Source: Mesorhizobium sp. M2E.F.Ca.ET.219.01.1.1
GTDB taxonomy: Bacteria; Pseudomonadota; Alphaproteobacteria; Rhizobiales; Rhizobiaceae
Reading direction: 5' to 3'
Length of the DNA: 64,000 bases
Assembly: GCF_004016445.2 (NCBI RefSeq)
Contig: NZ_SADT02000007.1
Location: 124,001-188,000, forward strand
The position numbers were made by a program, and so were the translations under genes. Each line of letters begins with the position of its first letter. Position 1 is the stretch's first letter. The notes below the pieces were generated by a model. That model saw nothing but the letters and a program-made list of their open reading frames with translations. It made no database searches and had not been told where the DNA came from. Shown piece by piece: positions 44,925 to 53,640 of the stretch.

Positions 44925-47144
44925 ATGAGCTACACCAATTTCACCCTCGACGTGGATGCCGACGGCATTGCCTTGATCACCTGGGACATGCCGGACCGCT
45001 CGATGAACGTCTTCACCGAAGAGGTGATGCGCGAGCTGAACGCCGTCGTCGATAAGGTGGCCGGCGATGCCGCCATCAAGGGCGCGGTGATCACCTCCGG
45101 CAAGGATTCTTTCTCCGGTGGCGCCGACATCACCATGCTGCAGAAGATGCTCGCCACCTTCGCCGTCGACAAGGAGAAGGATCTCGACAAGGCGACCAAG
45201 ACGCTGTTCGAGAATGCCGGCTATATGACCGGCCTGTTCCGCAAGATCGAGACCTGCGGCAAGCCGTTTGTGTCGGCAATCAACGGCACCTGCATGGGCG
45301 GCGCCTTCGAGATGTCGCTCGCCTGTCACGGCCGCGTCGCCGCCGATTCCGACAAGGTGAAGATGGCGCTGCCCGAGGTGAAGATCGGCATCTTCCCCGG
45401 CGCCGGCGGCACCCAGCGCGTGCCGCGGCTGACCGATCAGCAGCAGGCGCTGCAGATGCTGACCACTGGGCAGAATCTCACGCCGCAGAAGGCGAAGCAG
45501 ATGGGCCTGATCCATGAGATCGCCGAGCCTTCGAAGCTCGTCGAGACCGCCAAGGCGATGATCAAGAACGGCCTGAAGCCGGTGGCGCCCTGGGACGAGA
45601 AGGGCTTCAAGCTGCCCGGCGGTCCGATCTATTCGGCGGCCGGCGCCAATCTCTGGCCGCCGGCCATCGCCATCCTGCGCCGCGAGACCTACGGCAATTA
45701 TCCGGCCGCGGCCGCGATCCTGAAATGCGTCTATGAAGGCCTGCTGGTGCCCTTCGACACGGCGCTCAGGATCGAGCAGCGCTATTTCACCGAGATCATG
45801 CAGACCAAGGAAGCGGCGGCGATGATCCGCTCGCTGTTCCTGTCGCTGCAGGAACTGAACAAGGGCGCGCGCCGCCCAGCAGGCGTGCCGGACACCAAGT
45901 TCAAGAAGATCGGCATTCTCGGCGCCGGCTTAATGGGCGCCGGTATCGCTTATGTCACGGCTCGCGCCGGCATTCCGGTGGTGCTGCTCGACCGCGATCT
46001 GCCGTCGGCCGAGAAGGGCAAGGCGCATTCCGACAGCCTGATGGCTGACCAGGTCAAGAAGGGCCGCGCCAAGCCGGAAGACAAGGACAAGCTCCTGTCG
46101 CTGATCACTCCGACGGCCGACTATGCCGACCTTGCCGGCTGCGATCTGGTTGTCGAGGCGGTCTTCGAGGATTCAGCCGTCAAGAAGGACGCCACCGAGA
46201 AGGCCGAAGCGGTGCTGAAGTCGTCGGCGATCTTCGCGTCGAACACGTCCACGATCCCGATCACCGCGCTGGCGAAGAATTCGGCGCGGCCGAAGAACTT
46301 CATCGGCATCCATTTCTTCTCACCGGTCGACAAGATGATGCTGGTCGAGATCATCCTCGGCAAGAAGACCGGCGACAAGGCTTTGGCCGTCGCCTTCGAC
46401 TTCGTGCGCGCCATCAAGAAGACGCCGATCGTTGTCAACGACACGCGCGGCTTCTACGTCAACCGCTGCGTGCTGCGCTACATGTCGGAAGCCTATAAGA
46501 TGCTGATCGAAGGCGTCCCGGCGCCGATGATCGAGAACGCCGCTAAGGCTGCCGGCATGCCGGTCGGCCCGCTGGCGCTGACCGACGAGACGGCGGTCGA
46601 CCTTGCCCAGAAGATCATGAAGCAGACCATCCGCGATCTCGGCGACAAGGCCGTCGATCCCAAGCAGATGGCGCTGATCAACACCATGGTCGACACGCAT
46701 GGCCGTTTCGGCCGCAAGAACGGCAAAGGCTTCTACGACTATCCGGCGAAGCCCGCGAAGAAGAAGCTCTGGCCGGGCCTGAAGGACCTCTACCCGCAGC
46801 TCAACCCCGACAAGGTCGACTATGAGGAGCTGAAAGAGCGCCTGCTGGTCACGATCGCTCTGGAAGCGGCGCGCGTGATGGAGGAAGGCATCGTCACCGA
46901 CCCGCGCGAAGCGGATGTCGGCTCGATCCTCGCCTTCGGTTTCGCGCCCTTCACCGGCGGCGCCCTGTCCTATGTCGACGGCATCGGCGCCAAGCGTTTC
47001 GTCAAGATCGCCAAGGGCCTGCAGAAGAAATATGGCGCCGAGTTCAAGGCGCCGAAGCTGCTGCTCGATATGGCTGAGAAGGGCGAGACCTTCTACCAGC
47101 GCTTCGATCCTTATCAGAAGGGTGAGGTCAGAGAAGCGGCCTGA
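44925..47144 (+). CDS. fadJ: Multifunctional enoyl-CoA hydratase / 3-hydroxyacyl-CoA dehydrogenase
   Basis: A 739-residue fusion. The N-terminal crotonase domain has both hydratase glutamates (GGAFEMSLACHG and LPEVKIGIFPGAGG). The dehydrogenase half has the NAD-binding loop GILGAGLMGAGIAY near residue 328 and NTSTIPITALA, IGIHFFSPVDKM and the C-terminal dehydrogenase repeat. It carries out the two middle steps of beta-oxidation. It is downstream of the thiolase in the same operon, with GGGAGAGAAGAG as ribosome-binding site. Confidence 0.96.
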   Translation: MSYTNFTLDVDADGIALITWDMPDRSMNVFTEEVMRELNAVVDKVAGDAAIKGAVITSGKDSFSGGADITMLQKMLATFAVDKEKDLDKATKTLFENAGYMTGLFRKIETCGKPFVSAINGTCMGGAFEMSLACHGRVAADSDKVKMALPEVKIGIFPGAGGTQRVPRLTDQQQALQMLTTGQNLTPQKAKQMGLIHEIAEPSKLVETAKAMIKNGLKPVAPWDEKGFKLPGGPIYSAAGANLWPPAIAILRRETYGNYPAAAAILKCVYEGLLVPFDTALRIEQRYFTEIMQTKEAAAMIRSLFLSLQELNKGARRPAGVPDTKFKKIGILGAGLMGAGIAYVTARAGIPVVLLDRDLPSAEKGKAHSDSLMADQVKKGRAKPEDKDKLLSLITPTADYADLAGCDLVVEAVFEDSAVKKDATEKAEAVLKSSAIFASNTSTIPITALAKNSARPKNFIGIHFFSPVDKMMLVEIILGKKTGDKALAVAFDFVRAIKKTPIVVNDTRGFYVNRCVLRYMSEAYKMLIEGVPAPMIENAAKAAGMPVGPLALTDETAVDLAQKIMKQTIRDLGDKAVDPKQMALINTMVDTHGRFGRKNGKGFYDYPAKPAKKKLWPGLKDLYPQLNPDKVDYEELKERLLVTIALEAARVMEEGIVTDPREADVGSILAFGFAPFTGGALSYVDGIGAKRFVKIAKGLQKKYGAEFKAPKLLLDMAEKGETFYQRFDPYQKGEVREAA

Positions 47145-47153
47145 CGAACCGGG

Positions 47154-47702
47154 ATGTATGTCTGGGGGCGAATGGCACGCACCATGGCCACGGCGTCGAG
47201 CCGTGGTCCCTATCGGGTCGGCGAGGAAAGCCGGCTCGCCTTTCGATGCCTGCCGATCGACGTCGATTTCAACCTGCATCTCAACAATGCGCGCTACATG
47301 ATGCTGGCCGATCTCGGCCGCATCGACATATTCCTGCGCGTCGGCCTCATCGCGCTGGCGCGCAAGAAGGGCTGGGCGCCGATGATCGGCGGCCTGCAGG
47401 TGGCCTATGTGCGCGAGATCAAGCTGTGGCACCGCTTCGAGGTGGTCTCGTCGATCGAGACCTGGGAAGGTACGTCCGTCGTCGGCAGGCATCGTTTCGT
47501 CCTCGATGGCGGCGAGACCGCGGCGCTGATCCTGACCACGGGTGGCGTCTATGACCGCGGCGGACGCCGCTTCCTCGACATAGACGAGGTCGTCGCGGCG
47601 CTCGGCCACGCCGCCAGTCCACGCCCGCCGACCGACGCCGAGCGGGCTTTCATGCTTTCGCACCGGAATTTGCGCGAGCAGGCGAAGCAGGTCCGATCGT
47701 AG
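47154..47702 (+). CDS. Hot-dog fold acyl-CoA thioesterase family protein
   Basis: A 182-residue protein of the 4HBT/THEM6-like group. The signature is DVDFNLHLNNARYMMLADL, with Asn/His and Asp residues in the expected thioesterase positions. It lies 9 bp after fadJ and completes the beta-oxidation operon, perhaps removing stalled acyl-CoA. The start at 47154 (MYVWGRMAR) is typical for rhizobial members, although the GGGGGCGA before the ATG at 47172 would suit a start six codons later. Confidence 0.82.
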   Translation: MYVWGRMARTMATASSRGPYRVGEESRLAFRCLPIDVDFNLHLNNARYMMLADLGRIDIFLRVGLIALARKKGWAPMIGGLQVAYVREIKLWHRFEVVSSIETWEGTSVVGRHRFVLDGGETAALILTTGGVYDRGGRRFLDIDEVVAALGHAASPRPPTDAERAFMLSHRNLREQAKQVRS

Positions 47703-47790
47703 GCGATCCGACCCTTCGCCAGTGGACAATCAGATAGTCGCGCGTTAGACAGAGCTGAGGCATTTTTTCCTGTTTTGAAGGAGAGCGCGC

Positions 47791-48432
47791 GTGCTCTCAC
47801 ACGACCGCGTATGGGCCGCAATCGACGCTCTCGCCGAGCGCTATTCGCTGTCGGCTTCCGGCCTTGCGCGGCGCGCGGGCCTCGATTCGACAGCCTTCAA
47901 CAAGTCGAAGCGCCTGTCTTCCGACGGCCGGCCGCGCTGGCCCTCGACCGAGTCGCTGGCCAAGATCATCGAGGCCACCGGCGCTTCGCTCGAGGAATTC
48001 ACTGGACTTGTCGAAGGGTGCGGCGCCGCGTCGGTGGCCCAACACCGCAGCGCCGTTCCTCTGCTTGGCTTCGCCCAGGCCGGGGCGGGAGGCTTCTTCG
48101 ACGATGCCGGCTATCCGGCGGGGCAGGGCTGGGATCTGGTCGAGCTTCCGGCGCGGGCGACCGAGACATCCTACGCGCTGCAGGTGCAGGGCGATTCCAT
48201 GCTGCCGCTCTACCGCAATGGCGATGTGCTGATCGTCGAGCCAGGCGCGCCGACGCGCAAGGGCGATCGCGTCGTCGTAAAGACCACCGCCGGGGAGGTG
48301 ATGGCCAAGGTGCTCGACCGGCAAACGGTGAAATCGATCGTGCTGGTTTCGCTCAACCCCGCCCACCCGGATCGTGACATCCCGACGCGCGAAATCGAAT
48401 GGGTGGCGCGCATCGTCTGGGCGAGCCAGTAG
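47791..48432 (+). CDS. S24-family (LexA/CI-like) transcriptional repressor
   Basis: A 213-residue regulator. The N-terminal helix-turn-helix is about 15-65 (SASGLARRAGLDSTAFNKSK), and a C-terminal S24 peptidase-like domain carries the Ser/Lys dyad at S136 (QGDSMLPLY) and K173 (VMAKVLD). Ala-Gly pairs at 97-100 are possible self-cleavage sites. It starts with GTG preceded by AAGGAGAG. It is not canonical LexA, being longer at the N-terminal domain and lacking the LexA DNA-binding signature. Similar genes are widespread chromosomal regulators in rhizobia. The target may include the nuclease-like gene 10 bp downstream. Confidence 0.85.
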   Translation: MLSHDRVWAAIDALAERYSLSASGLARRAGLDSTAFNKSKRLSSDGRPRWPSTESLAKIIEATGASLEEFTGLVEGCGAASVAQHRSAVPLLGFAQAGAGGFFDDAGYPAGQGWDLVELPARATETSYALQVQGDSMLPLYRNGDVLIVEPGAPTRKGDRVVVKTTAGEVMAKVLDRQTVKSIVLVSLNPAHPDRDIPTREIEWVARIVWASQ

Positions 48433-48442
48433 GTCCGGGCTG

Positions 48443-49339
48443 TTGCGCCTTCTTCAGATCATCCTGACGGTTCTGGCGGTTCCGGTGATGGCCGCGCTCG
48501 TCGTGGCAGGCGGCCGCGTGGTCAAGGGGCATGAGAGCGTCATCACGGTCGATCAGATCGATCCCATCGCCGATGCGCTCCCCACCGACGGCAACGATAC
48601 GCTCTCCGCTTCCGGCGCGGATACGCCCCCGGAAGAGCCCATGACCTCGGCCATTCCGGCGCCAGCCGCTCCGCAGGCACCGAACCCCGTTGTTCACTCG
48701 AGGGCCATCGATCCCGACGTCGTGGCGCCGCCGGAGCTGTCGGACCAGGAACTCGAGCGGGTCGAGCCCCGGGCGCCACTCAGCGATCTGGCGCTGGCCG
48801 GGCCGCCCAAGCCGCCCAAAACGAAGATGCCGGGCGACTGGAACGGCACCAAATTGTTCCAGCCGGTCGCCACCGCCGCCGGGCTGATCGAGGCGAAGGG
48901 CTATGCGGTCGCGGTGTCCGGCGTGGACGCTGTCAAGGCGGACGAAACCTGCAGCGACGAGGGCCAGACCTGGGCCTGCGGCGCGCGCGCCAGGACTGCC
49001 TTCCGCGCCTTCCTGCGCGGCCGTGCGGTCGCCTGCGCGCTGCCGCCGGAGGGCGGCCGCGACACCATTTCCGCCGAATGCCATATCGGCAACCAGGACA
49101 TCGGCCAGTGGCTGGTCGAGAACGGCTGGGCGCGCGCCGCGCAAGGCGGCCCCTATGTCGAGGCCGAGAACAAGGCCCGCACTGCCAGGAAGGGTATTTT
49201 CGGCCCGGCGCCGAAGCTTGACGGCCTGCCGGCGGTGCCGGCCGTCTCGGGCCCGGCGCTGGTGGCGCCGGATTCGATCCTGCCGGCCGATGGCGGCGCC
49301 GTTACGCCGCCAACTGACCAGCCAGCGCCCGCTCAATGA
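48443..49339 (+). CDS. Membrane-anchored thermonuclease-like (SNase-fold) protein
   Basis: About 298 residues. A hydrophobic N-terminus (LLQIILTVLAVPVMAALVVA) acts as membrane anchor, then a Pro/Ala-rich linker to about residue 130. A SNase-like domain follows (VSGVDAVKADETC, GARARTAFRAFL, DIGQWLVENGWARA, ENKARTARKGIF). The Arg/Glu catalytic pattern is only partly visible, so activity is uncertain. The start is a TTG 10 bp after the repressor stop, since no ATG in frame keeps the hydrophobic segment. The 3' end overlaps the convergent lysyl-tRNA synthetase gene by 38 bp. Confidence 0.75.
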   Translation: MRLLQIILTVLAVPVMAALVVAGGRVVKGHESVITVDQIDPIADALPTDGNDTLSASGADTPPEEPMTSAIPAPAAPQAPNPVVHSRAIDPDVVAPPELSDQELERVEPRAPLSDLALAGPPKPPKTKMPGDWNGTKLFQPVATAAGLIEAKGYAVAVSGVDAVKADETCSDEGQTWACGARARTAFRAFLRGRAVACALPPEGGRDTISAECHIGNQDIGQWLVENGWARAAQGGPYVEAENKARTARKGIFGPAPKLDGLPAVPAVSGPALVAPDSILPADGGAVTPPTDQPAPAQ

Positions 49340-50951
49340 GCGCGCGCGTCTCGGCAATGCCGTAGAGCGCGGCAAAGGATCCGAAGCGCGGGCCGCGTTC
49401 CTGGCCGATCAGCACCTGGTAGATCATCTGGAAGAAGGCGACGGACACGCCGGGTCCGCCTTCCGGGCTCCGCTTCGAATGGTCCTGGTAGCGCTCGATC
49501 TTGCGCGCCACATTGAGCGCGGCATTCTGGATCGCTTCGCCGTCGGCGCCCTGAGGCAGCGCGCCGAGCGCATCGGAAAGCTTCGCCAGCGCCTCGCGCT
49601 CCACCTCGTCGGCGGCGCGGAAAACCTTGGTCGGCTTCACGAAGTCGTCGAAATAGCGGATCGCGTAGCCGGTCAGCCGATCGAGCTCCGGATGCGTCTT
49701 CGGCGTCACGCCCGGCGCATGCCGCGAGATGAAGCCCCACAGCACCGACTTGTCATGTGCGTTGGAAGCGCTCACCAGGTTGAGCAGCAGCGCGAAGGGC
49801 ACCGGCAGGTCGATGGCCGGCGGGTTGCCGTCATGCATGTGCCAGACCGGATTGCCCAGCCGCTCCTTCCAGTCCTGGCGCGGATAGGCGCCAAGGAAGG
49901 CGTAATATTCGTCCACCGCCTTCGGGATGACGTCGAAATAGAGCTTCTTCGCCTGCCGGGGCCGCTGGTACATATAGAGGCCGAGGCTCTCGGTCGGCGC
50001 GTAGGTCAGCCATTCGTCGATGGTGAGCCCATTGCCTTTCGACTTGGAGATCTTCTGGCCTTCCTCGTCGAGGAACAGCTCGTAGACGAAATGCTCCGGC
50101 GCGCGCCCGCCGAGGATGTTGCAGATGCGGTCGTAGATCGCCGCATTGGTCTGGTGGTCCTTGCCGAACATCTCGAAATCGACGCCGAGTGCCGCCCAGC
50201 GCATGCCGAAATCCGGCTTCCACTGCAGCTTCACATGGCCGCCGGTGACAGGCAGCGTGGTTTCGGTGCCTTCGTCGTCGAAGGTGATGGTGCCGGCCTT
50301 GGCGTCGACATTGATCATCGGCACGTAGAGCACGCGGCCGCTCTTCGGCGAGATCGGCAGGAACGGGCTGTAGGTCGCCTGGCGCTCCGGTCCGAGCGTC
50401 GGCAGCATCACGGCCATGATCTCGTCATAGCGCTCCGCGGCGCGCAGCAGCACCTCGTCGAAGCGGCCGGCCTTGTAGTACTGCGTCGCGCTGGCGAACT
50501 CGTAGTCGAAGCCGAACGTGTCGAGGAAGCGGCACAACATCGCGTTGTTGTGGTCGGCAAAGCTCGCATAATCGCCGCCGAACGGATTGGGCACTGAGGT
50601 CAGCGGCATGTGCAGGTAGGGCTCGAGCGCCGCGCGATCCGGCACGTTCTCCGGAATCTTGCGCATGCCGTCCATGTCGTCGGAAAAGCACAGAAGCTTG
50701 GTCTTGACCTTGTCCTGCGTCAGCACGCGGAAGGCATGCCGCACCATGGTCGTGCGCGCCACCTCGCCGAAGGTGCCGATATGCGGCAGGCCGGACGGGC
50801 CGTAGCCGGTCTCGAACAGCACGGTTTCCGGGAAATCCTTGCCCTTGTAACGGGCGATGATTTTCTTAGCTTCCTCGAACGGCCAGGCCTTGCTCTCGGC
50901 GGCCGCGGCAAGCATCTCGGGCGTGAGATCGATGATGTTTGATCCCGTCAT
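49302..50951 (-). CDS. lysK: Class I lysyl-tRNA synthetase
   Basis: A 549-residue class I LysRS, which charges tRNA-Lys. The HIGH-type motif is PSGLPHIGTFGEV near residue 55, and the KMSKS-type loop is GQKISKSKGNGL near 300. A Rossmann core and C-terminal helical cage follow. Class I LysRS is found in archaea and many alphaproteobacteria in place of the class II enzyme. The ATG at 50951 (MTGSNIIDLTPEML) has GGAAC 8 nt upstream. The open frame continues 47 codons further, but that part is not conserved-looking. It is convergent with the nuclease-like gene and overlaps its end. Confidence 0.97.
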   Translation of the reverse strand: MTGSNIIDLTPEMLAAAAESKAWPFEEAKKIIARYKGKDFPETVLFETGYGPSGLPHIGTFGEVARTTMVRHAFRVLTQDKVKTKLLCFSDDMDGMRKIPENVPDRAALEPYLHMPLTSVPNPFGGDYASFADHNNAMLCRFLDTFGFDYEFASATQYYKAGRFDEVLLRAAERYDEIMAVMLPTLGPERQATYSPFLPISPKSGRVLYVPMINVDAKAGTITFDDEGTETTLPVTGGHVKLQWKPDFGMRWAALGVDFEMFGKDHQTNAAIYDRICNILGGRAPEHFVYELFLDEEGQKISKSKGNGLTIDEWLTYAPTESLGLYMYQRPRQAKKLYFDVIPKAVDEYYAFLGAYPRQDWKERLGNPVWHMHDGNPPAIDLPVPFALLLNLVSASNAHDKSVLWGFISRHAPGVTPKTHPELDRLTGYAIRYFDDFVKPTKVFRAADEVEREALAKLSDALGALPQGADGEAIQNAALNVARKIERYQDHSKRSPEGGPGVSVAFFQMIYQVLIGQERGPRFGSFAALYGIAETRALIERALAGQLAA

Positions 50952-51106
50952 GTCAAAGTTCCAGTCATGGCCGTCTTTGCGGCGGATAAGATTTGTCGAC
51001 CGGTCTCTAGGCGCGACAGGCCGGAGCGTCAACGATTTGCGGCGGTTTTCCTTGCGGCGCCACAATTGCGCTCCTACGTTCGAGCCGCACACTCAAGGAG
51101 TTTTGA

Positions 51107-51520
51107 ATGCCTTCGCTGACGACGCACGAAGCCTTGATCTACCTGATGGTCATCACCTCGGCTTCCGATCGCGACATGACCGACGTCGAACTGGCGCGGA
51201 TCGGCGACGTCATTCGTTCCTGGCCGGTGTTCGTCGATTTCAACCAGGACAGGCTGGTTCCAGTGGCGCAGGCCTGCCAGAAGGCGCTGCAAGAGAAGGG
51301 CGGGCTGGAAGGCGTGCTGGCGCGCGTTGCCGAAGCCCTGCCCGAGCGGCTGCGCGACACCGCTTACGCCGCCGCCTTCGAGGTCGCCGCCGTCGATCTT
51401 GAAATGCGCATGGAGGAGGTGCGCGTCCTGCAACTGATCCGCCTCAAGCTCGACCTCGACACGCTGACCGTGGCTGCGATTGCGCGAGCGACCAAGGCGC
51501 GCCTACGCACGCTGACTTAG
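51107..51520 (+). CDS. TerB-like tellurite-resistance-fold protein
   Basis: A 137-residue all-helical protein of the TerB family. It opens SLTTHEALIYLMVITSASDR, with an acidic DxxM/E pattern (DRDMTDVELARIGDVI) that resembles the metal-binding site of TerB, and ends in EVAAVDLEMRMEEVRVLQLI. Single TerB genes like this are common in rhizobia and are not evidence of tellurite resistance by themselves. AAGGAG precedes the ATG. It stands alone, convergent with the binding-protein gene. Confidence 0.8.
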   Translation: MPSLTTHEALIYLMVITSASDRDMTDVELARIGDVIRSWPVFVDFNQDRLVPVAQACQKALQEKGGLEGVLARVAEALPERLRDTAYAAAFEVAAVDLEMRMEEVRVLQLIRLKLDLDTLTVAAIARATKARLRTLT

Positions 51521-51534
51521 CGTTGGCGCGACCT

Positions 51535-52386
51535 TCAGAAGAAGCTCACCGGGAAATAGCGCAGATAGAACTCGGCGAAGGTGCCCTTGATCGAGATTTC
51601 CTGCAGCGCATAGTCGAAGGCGCCGGCCAGCGCGGGATCGCCCGCCCTGGTGGCGATCGCCATGCCCGAGCCCAGATACTCCGGCGCCAGATACGGACCG
51701 CCAGCAAAGCGACAACAGCCGGCCGCGTCGGAGCCGCCCAGCCAGAAGGCGAAGCGCATACCGTCGCCGAAGGCGGCGTCGATCTTGCCTGCCTTGAGGC
51801 CGGCATAAAGGTCTTCCGGTGTGTCGAAGGTCACCACCTGCACGGTGTTGAAGTAATCGCGCAGCATTTTCTCATGCGCCGAGCCGGCGACGACGCCGAC
51901 CCGCTTGCTGCGCAGCTTGTCGAGGATCGGCTCGGCGAAGGCTTTCGCCTTCGGCATGATGAAGCGCGCAGGGAACTGCATATAGGAGCGCGAGAAGGCA
52001 TATTTCTCGCGGCTGTCCGCCGTCGCGGCGATGCCGGCGATAATTGCCTCGCCTTCGCCTTTCTGCAGGGCATCCTCCAACTCGTTCCACGGCAGGGCCT
52101 GGACCTGGCATTTCTCGACGACGTCCAGTTCGGCGCAGATCGCCCGCGCCAGATCGATGTGGAAACCGGACAGGCGGCCCGAGCCGTCGAGGAAGTTGAA
52201 GGGTGGAAAATCGGTGGTCGTGAGGAATCTGAGTCGCGGCAACGCGGAGAGATCGGGTTTCGGCAACCGCTCCTTGGCATCCCACAGCACCGGCACCTGC
52301 GGCTCCGCGCCTTGAGTCGCGCCGGCAAAGGGCAATATGCCGGCAAGTGCGGATATCAGGACCAGAGTTATCCACCGCAAGATCAC
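51535..52386 (-). CDS. Orphan periplasmic amino-acid-type solute-binding protein
   Basis: A 283-residue family 3 solute-binding protein. The signal peptide (ITLVLISALAGILPFAGATQGA) is followed by LRFLTTTDFPPFNFLDGSGRLSGF, the family entry motif, then GIAATADSREKYAFSRSY and RVGVVAGSAHEKMLRDY. It starts with GTG, preceded by CGGAG. No ABC permease or ATPase adjoins it, so it may work with an unlinked transporter or as a sensor. It is divergent from luxR across 248 bp, and a 14-bp palindrome sits in that gap. Confidence 0.85.
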   Translation of the reverse strand: MILRWITLVLISALAGILPFAGATQGAEPQVPVLWDAKERLPKPDLSALPRLRFLTTTDFPPFNFLDGSGRLSGFHIDLARAICAELDVVEKCQVQALPWNELEDALQKGEGEAIIAGIAATADSREKYAFSRSYMQFPARFIMPKAKAFAEPILDKLRSKRVGVVAGSAHEKMLRDYFNTVQVVTFDTPEDLYAGLKAGKIDAAFGDGMRFAFWLGGSDAAGCCRFAGGPYLAPEYLGSGMAIATRAGDPALAGAFDYALQEISIKGTFAEFYLRYFPVSFF

Positions 52387-52419
52387 GATATGGCTCCGAC
52401 CTCGTCCCCGTTCGGAGGC

Positions 52420-52433
52420 TTTTCGTACGAAAA
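52420..52433. promoter_or_regulatory. Perfect 14-bp palindrome in the solute-binding protein/luxR gap
   Basis: TTTTCGTACGAAAA is a perfect palindrome 34 bp upstream of the solute-binding protein start and about 200 bp upstream of luxR. It is a good candidate operator. It does not look like a canonical lux box. Confidence 0.4.
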
Positions 52434-52634
52434 TGATGCAGGCACAACGGTTTTTGATTTCAAGCGGCTAAATTCAGCGTATGGTTCAGCTCGTTGCAAA
52501 TGAACCTGCGCGCCGGAAGGGGGAAGCCACCGGCTTTGCGGAGACCATTGCGACCCGTGGTTGATGGCGAAGGAGTGTTCGAGCGTCTACTATCGGTAAC
52601 GAAAAAGCAGAAGCAACATGGGGTAGATGTTGCG

Positions 52635-53366
52635 ATGGGCCTGTTTGACAGAACTCTGGAATATATAGACCAGTTGCAGAATGCTGGCACCGCGGCGGCG
52701 GTTTGCGAGAGGCTGCTGGGCGTCACTTCGAATTTCGGCCTGACCGCCCTGATGGCGGGAACCGTGCCGCAGCCCGGCACGCCACGCGGCCGGCAGAAAC
52801 AGCATGTGATGCTTTGCGATTGGCCCGGCGAATGGCTGGAGCGCTACGTGGCGCGCAACTATGTCGACCACGATCCCGTCGTCAGCCACATGAAGCAGCT
52901 TCAGGCGCCGTTCCAATGGCGGGACGCATCCAAGAACGCCGTGATCGACAAGAGCAGCGACGAGGTCATGGGCGACGCCCGCCAGTTCAAGCTGCGCGAC
53001 GGACTTGCGTTTCCGTTGGTGACGCTCGACGGCCAGATCGTCATGGTCTCGCTGGGTGGCGAATCCGTTGAATTGTCGGATGCCGAATTCGGAATGGTGT
53101 CGCTGGCGTCGACCTATGCGATCGGCCGCGCCATGCAACTGCATACCAAGGCCGACAAGCTCGTCGATCATATAGAATTGACGGCACGTGAGCGGGAATG
53201 CCTGCAATGGGCGGCCGTTGGCAAGTCCGAATGGGAGATATCTCAAATTTTAGGCATCTCGGAACACACTTCCGAGAAACATCTTCTTAACGCCAAGAGC
53301 AAACTCGGCGCAGCCAACCGGGTGCAGGCGGTCGCGGAGGCGATTAGGCGTGGCTATATTAGCTAG
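52635..53366 (+). CDS. LuxR-family quorum-sensing regulator
   Basis: A 243-residue acyl-homoserine-lactone receptor. The six autoinducer-pocket residues of TraR/LuxR (W57, Y61, D70, P71, W85, G113) are all present at a constant +10 offset: W67, Y71, D80, P81, W95 and G123. The C-terminal helix-turn-helix runs from ELTARERECLQWAAVGKSEW to KSKLGAANRVQAV, with the conserved Glu, Leu and Gly. The ATG at 52635 (MGLFDRTLEYIDQL) gives the normal family length, although upstream in-frame ATGs exist. The stop lies inside a 10-bp hairpin. A luxI gene follows, separated by a duplicated remnant of this gene's 3' end. Confidence 0.93.
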   Translation: MGLFDRTLEYIDQLQNAGTAAAVCERLLGVTSNFGLTALMAGTVPQPGTPRGRQKQHVMLCDWPGEWLERYVARNYVDHDPVVSHMKQLQAPFQWRDASKNAVIDKSSDEVMGDARQFKLRDGLAFPLVTLDGQIVMVSLGGESVELSDAEFGMVSLASTYAIGRAMQLHTKADKLVDHIELTARERECLQWAAVGKSEWEISQILGISEHTSEKHLLNAKSKLGAANRVQAVAEAIRRGYIS

Positions 53367-53462
53367 GTCGGCCGTGCCGACCTAGAAATTTCAGCCTACG
53401 CGATCGCGTGATATTTTCAGAAAAGCGCAGCCGAATCTCCCTCTTGGGAGAGGGCTAATGAT
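53284..53462 (+). repeat. Tandem duplication, unit 1 (luxR 3' end plus leader)
   Basis: This about 179-bp unit begins TTCTTAACGCCAA inside luxR and includes the functional luxR C-terminus, the stop-codon hairpin, the TACGCGATCGCG segment and a GAGAGGGCTAATG start-like sequence. The ATG there is followed by only ATT TCT TAA. It is repeated in diverged form immediately downstream. Confidence 0.85.
53363..53385 (+). terminator. Hairpin over the luxR stop codon
   Basis: CTAGGTCGGC and GCCGACCTAG form a perfect 10-bp stem with a 3-nt loop. The luxR TAG stop lies in the left arm. No U tract follows directly. The equivalent in the second duplication unit has decayed. Confidence 0.5.
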
Positions 53463-53640
53463 TTCTTAACGCCAAATCAAACTGGGCATCCCCAACCGCG
53501 TGCGGACAGTCGCGGAGGCCATTAGGCGTGGCTATATTAGCCAAGTCGGCCGTGCTGGCCTAAAATTCTTGCCTACGCGTTCGCGTAATATTTTCGGGAA
53601 AGCCCGGCCGTATCATCCTCTTAAGCCCAGGAGACGGCTA
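53463..53640 (+). pseudogene. Tandem duplication, unit 2: decayed luxR C-terminal copy forming the luxI leader
   Basis: This unit repeats 53284-53462 at about 80% identity by eye. It again begins TTCTTAACGCCAA, encodes a broken copy of the luxR tail (VAEAIRRGYIS recognisable from 53509 onwards), has the former stop changed from TAG to CAA, and ends in AGGAGACGGCTA directly before the luxI ATG. From the GTG at 53500 the frame is open and in phase with luxI. It is a gene fragment that now supplies the luxI ribosome-binding site. Confidence 0.8.

Noticed and set aside
51107..51520. Tellurite-resistance system
   Set aside because: Only a single TerB-like gene is present, with no terACDE neighbours, so no resistance claim is justified.
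53500..53640. An N-terminal extension of LuxI from GTG 53500
   Set aside because: The residues match the decayed luxR tail, not LuxI. A strong AGGAG precedes the ATG at 53641, and R24/F28/W34 spacing fits that start. It is kept only as an observation about the duplication.
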